This document shows positions 4,949 through 5,676 of a stretch of DNA of 5,676 nt, in pieces. The number at the start of each line of letters is the position of its first letter. The stretch's first letter is position 1. Origin of the DNA: JBECKQ01 sp040235375 (GTDB lineage: Bacteria > Planctomycetota > Phycisphaerae > UBA1845); assembly GCA_040235375.1 (NCBI GenBank), contig JBECKQ010000338.1, positions 1-5,676 on the forward strand, given 5' to 3'. The notes under the pieces are model-generated. The model did no database searches. It saw only the letters and a list, made by a program, of their open reading frames with translations, and was not told the DNA's origin. Position numbers and translations under genes: made by a program.

Positions 4949-5676
4949 ATGAGCATCGACCTCCCCGGTTCCTATCCGCGCACCCGTCCCCGCCGCAACC
5001 GTGCCAGCGTCTTCTCGCGGCGCCTGGTTCGCGAGAACAGGCTGACCGTCGACGATCTCATCTGCCCGATGTTCGTCTGCGAGGGCAAGGGCGTGCGCGA
5101 ACCGGTCGCGTCCATGCCCGGTGTCGAGCGCTTAAGCGTCGATGAGCTCCTGCGCGAGGCCGGCGAGCTGGTGGACCTGGACGTGCCGGCCATCGCGCTG
5201 TTCCCGGTGACGCCGCAGGCGGCGAAATCGGAGGACGCGCGCGAGGCCTACAACCCCGAGGGCCTGGCACAGTTCGCGGTGCGCGAGCTGAAGGCACGCT
5301 ACCCGGCGCTGGGCGTCATCACCGATGTCGCTCTGGATCCTTTCACGACGCATGGCCAGGACGGCCTCATCGACGACCAGGGCTACGTGGTCAACGACGC
5401 CACCGTCGACGTGCTGGTCCGCCAGGCCCTGTCGCACGCCGAGGCCGGGGCCGACGTGGTCGCGCCTTCGGACATGATGGACGGTCGCATCGGGCGCATA
5501 CGCGATGCGCTCGAGACCGCGGGCTACGTCAACACGCGCATCCTCGCCTACTCGGCGAAGTACGCCTCGAGTTTCTATGGGCCCTTCCGCGACGCGGTGG
5601 GTTCGGCGGCGAATCTGAAGGGCGGCGACAAGTACGGCTACCAGATGGACCCCGCCAACGCCGAGGAGGCGTTGCG
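4949..5676 (+). CDS. hemB: Delta-aminolevulinic acid dehydratase (porphobilinogen synthase), 3' truncated by window
   Basis: The first 242 residues of about 330-340 are present; the frame is open to the window end. HemB condenses two 5-aminolevulinate molecules to porphobilinogen, the second committed step of haem and tetrapyrrole synthesis, in the cytoplasm. Recognisable blocks: RTRPRRNR near residue 11, RRLVRENRLTVDDLI (24-38), SMPGVERLS (55-63), ALFPVTP (83-89), AYNPEG (100-105), ITDVALDPFTTHGQDG (124-139), SHAEAGADVVAPSDMMDGR (162-180), AYSAKYAS (200-207) with the first Schiff-base Lys204, and YQMDPAN (231-237). In place of the zinc-binding cysteines of animal and E. coli types it has Ala128, Asp130 and Asp138, the magnesium-dependent pattern known from Pseudomonas. 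The second catalytic lysine (in the MVKPG motif) lies beyond the window. The start is supported by GAAGG (4939-4943), 5 bases before ATG, and by the alignable N-terminus. Confidence 0.97.
   Translation, partial: MSIDLPGSYPRTRPRRNRASVFSRRLVRENRLTVDDLICPMFVCEGKGVREPVASMPGVERLSVDELLREAGELVDLDVPAIALFPVTPQAAKSEDAREAYNPEGLAQFAVRELKARYPALGVITDVALDPFTTHGQDGLIDDQGYVVNDATVDVLVRQALSHAEAGADVVAPSDMMDGRIGRIRDALETAGYVNTRILAYSAKYASSFYGPFRDAVGSAANLKGGDKYGYQMDPANAEEAL

Overview
The window is GC-rich (AT-rich only in a short divergent intergenic patch) and reads as chromosomal DNA of a Gram-negative proteobacterium, most likely a gammaproteobacterium. Two things point there: an OprO/OprP-type outer-membrane porin, and a HemB with the Asp-rich, non-zinc metal site typical of Pseudomonas-like enzymes. 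No tRNA, rRNA, CRISPR array, IS element or phage gene is visible. The genus cannot be fixed from this sequence.

Layout. Positions 1-861 (+) hold the 3' part of a phosphate-selective porin O/P family gene. Positions 862-1422 form a 561-base stretch without a recognisable gene. It contains one 17-codon ORF with a good ribosome binding site and one short minus-strand stretch with coding-like codon use. Positions 1423-2205 (-) encode a YqeC-family protein, annotated elsewhere as a selenium-dependent molybdenum hydroxylase accessory factor. A 391-base divergent intergenic region (2206-2596) separates it from an NAD-dependent aldehyde dehydrogenase of the ExaC/AldB type (2597-4153, +). A 174-base gap carrying a multi-armed inverted repeat leads to a cysteine-rich DUF779 protein (4328-4750, +). 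After a further hairpin and a likely promoter, hemB (porphobilinogen synthase) starts at 4949 and runs off the window end.

How the parts may work together. Aldehyde dehydrogenase plus DUF779 is a recurrent bacterial pair, so these two genes probably form an aldehyde oxidation unit that handles aldehydes from alcohol or other substrate oxidation. YqeC, transcribed divergently, suggests a molybdenum hydroxylase maturation locus elsewhere in the genome, but no hydroxylase gene is in view. HemB looks like an independent housekeeping transcription unit with its own promoter. The porin appears unrelated to the rest.

The most unusual DNA feature is the nested palindromic element at 4187-4284, which looks like a structured interspersed repeat. 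I see no clear sign of a wholly new multi-gene system. The least explained protein is the DUF779 gene next to the dehydrogenase.
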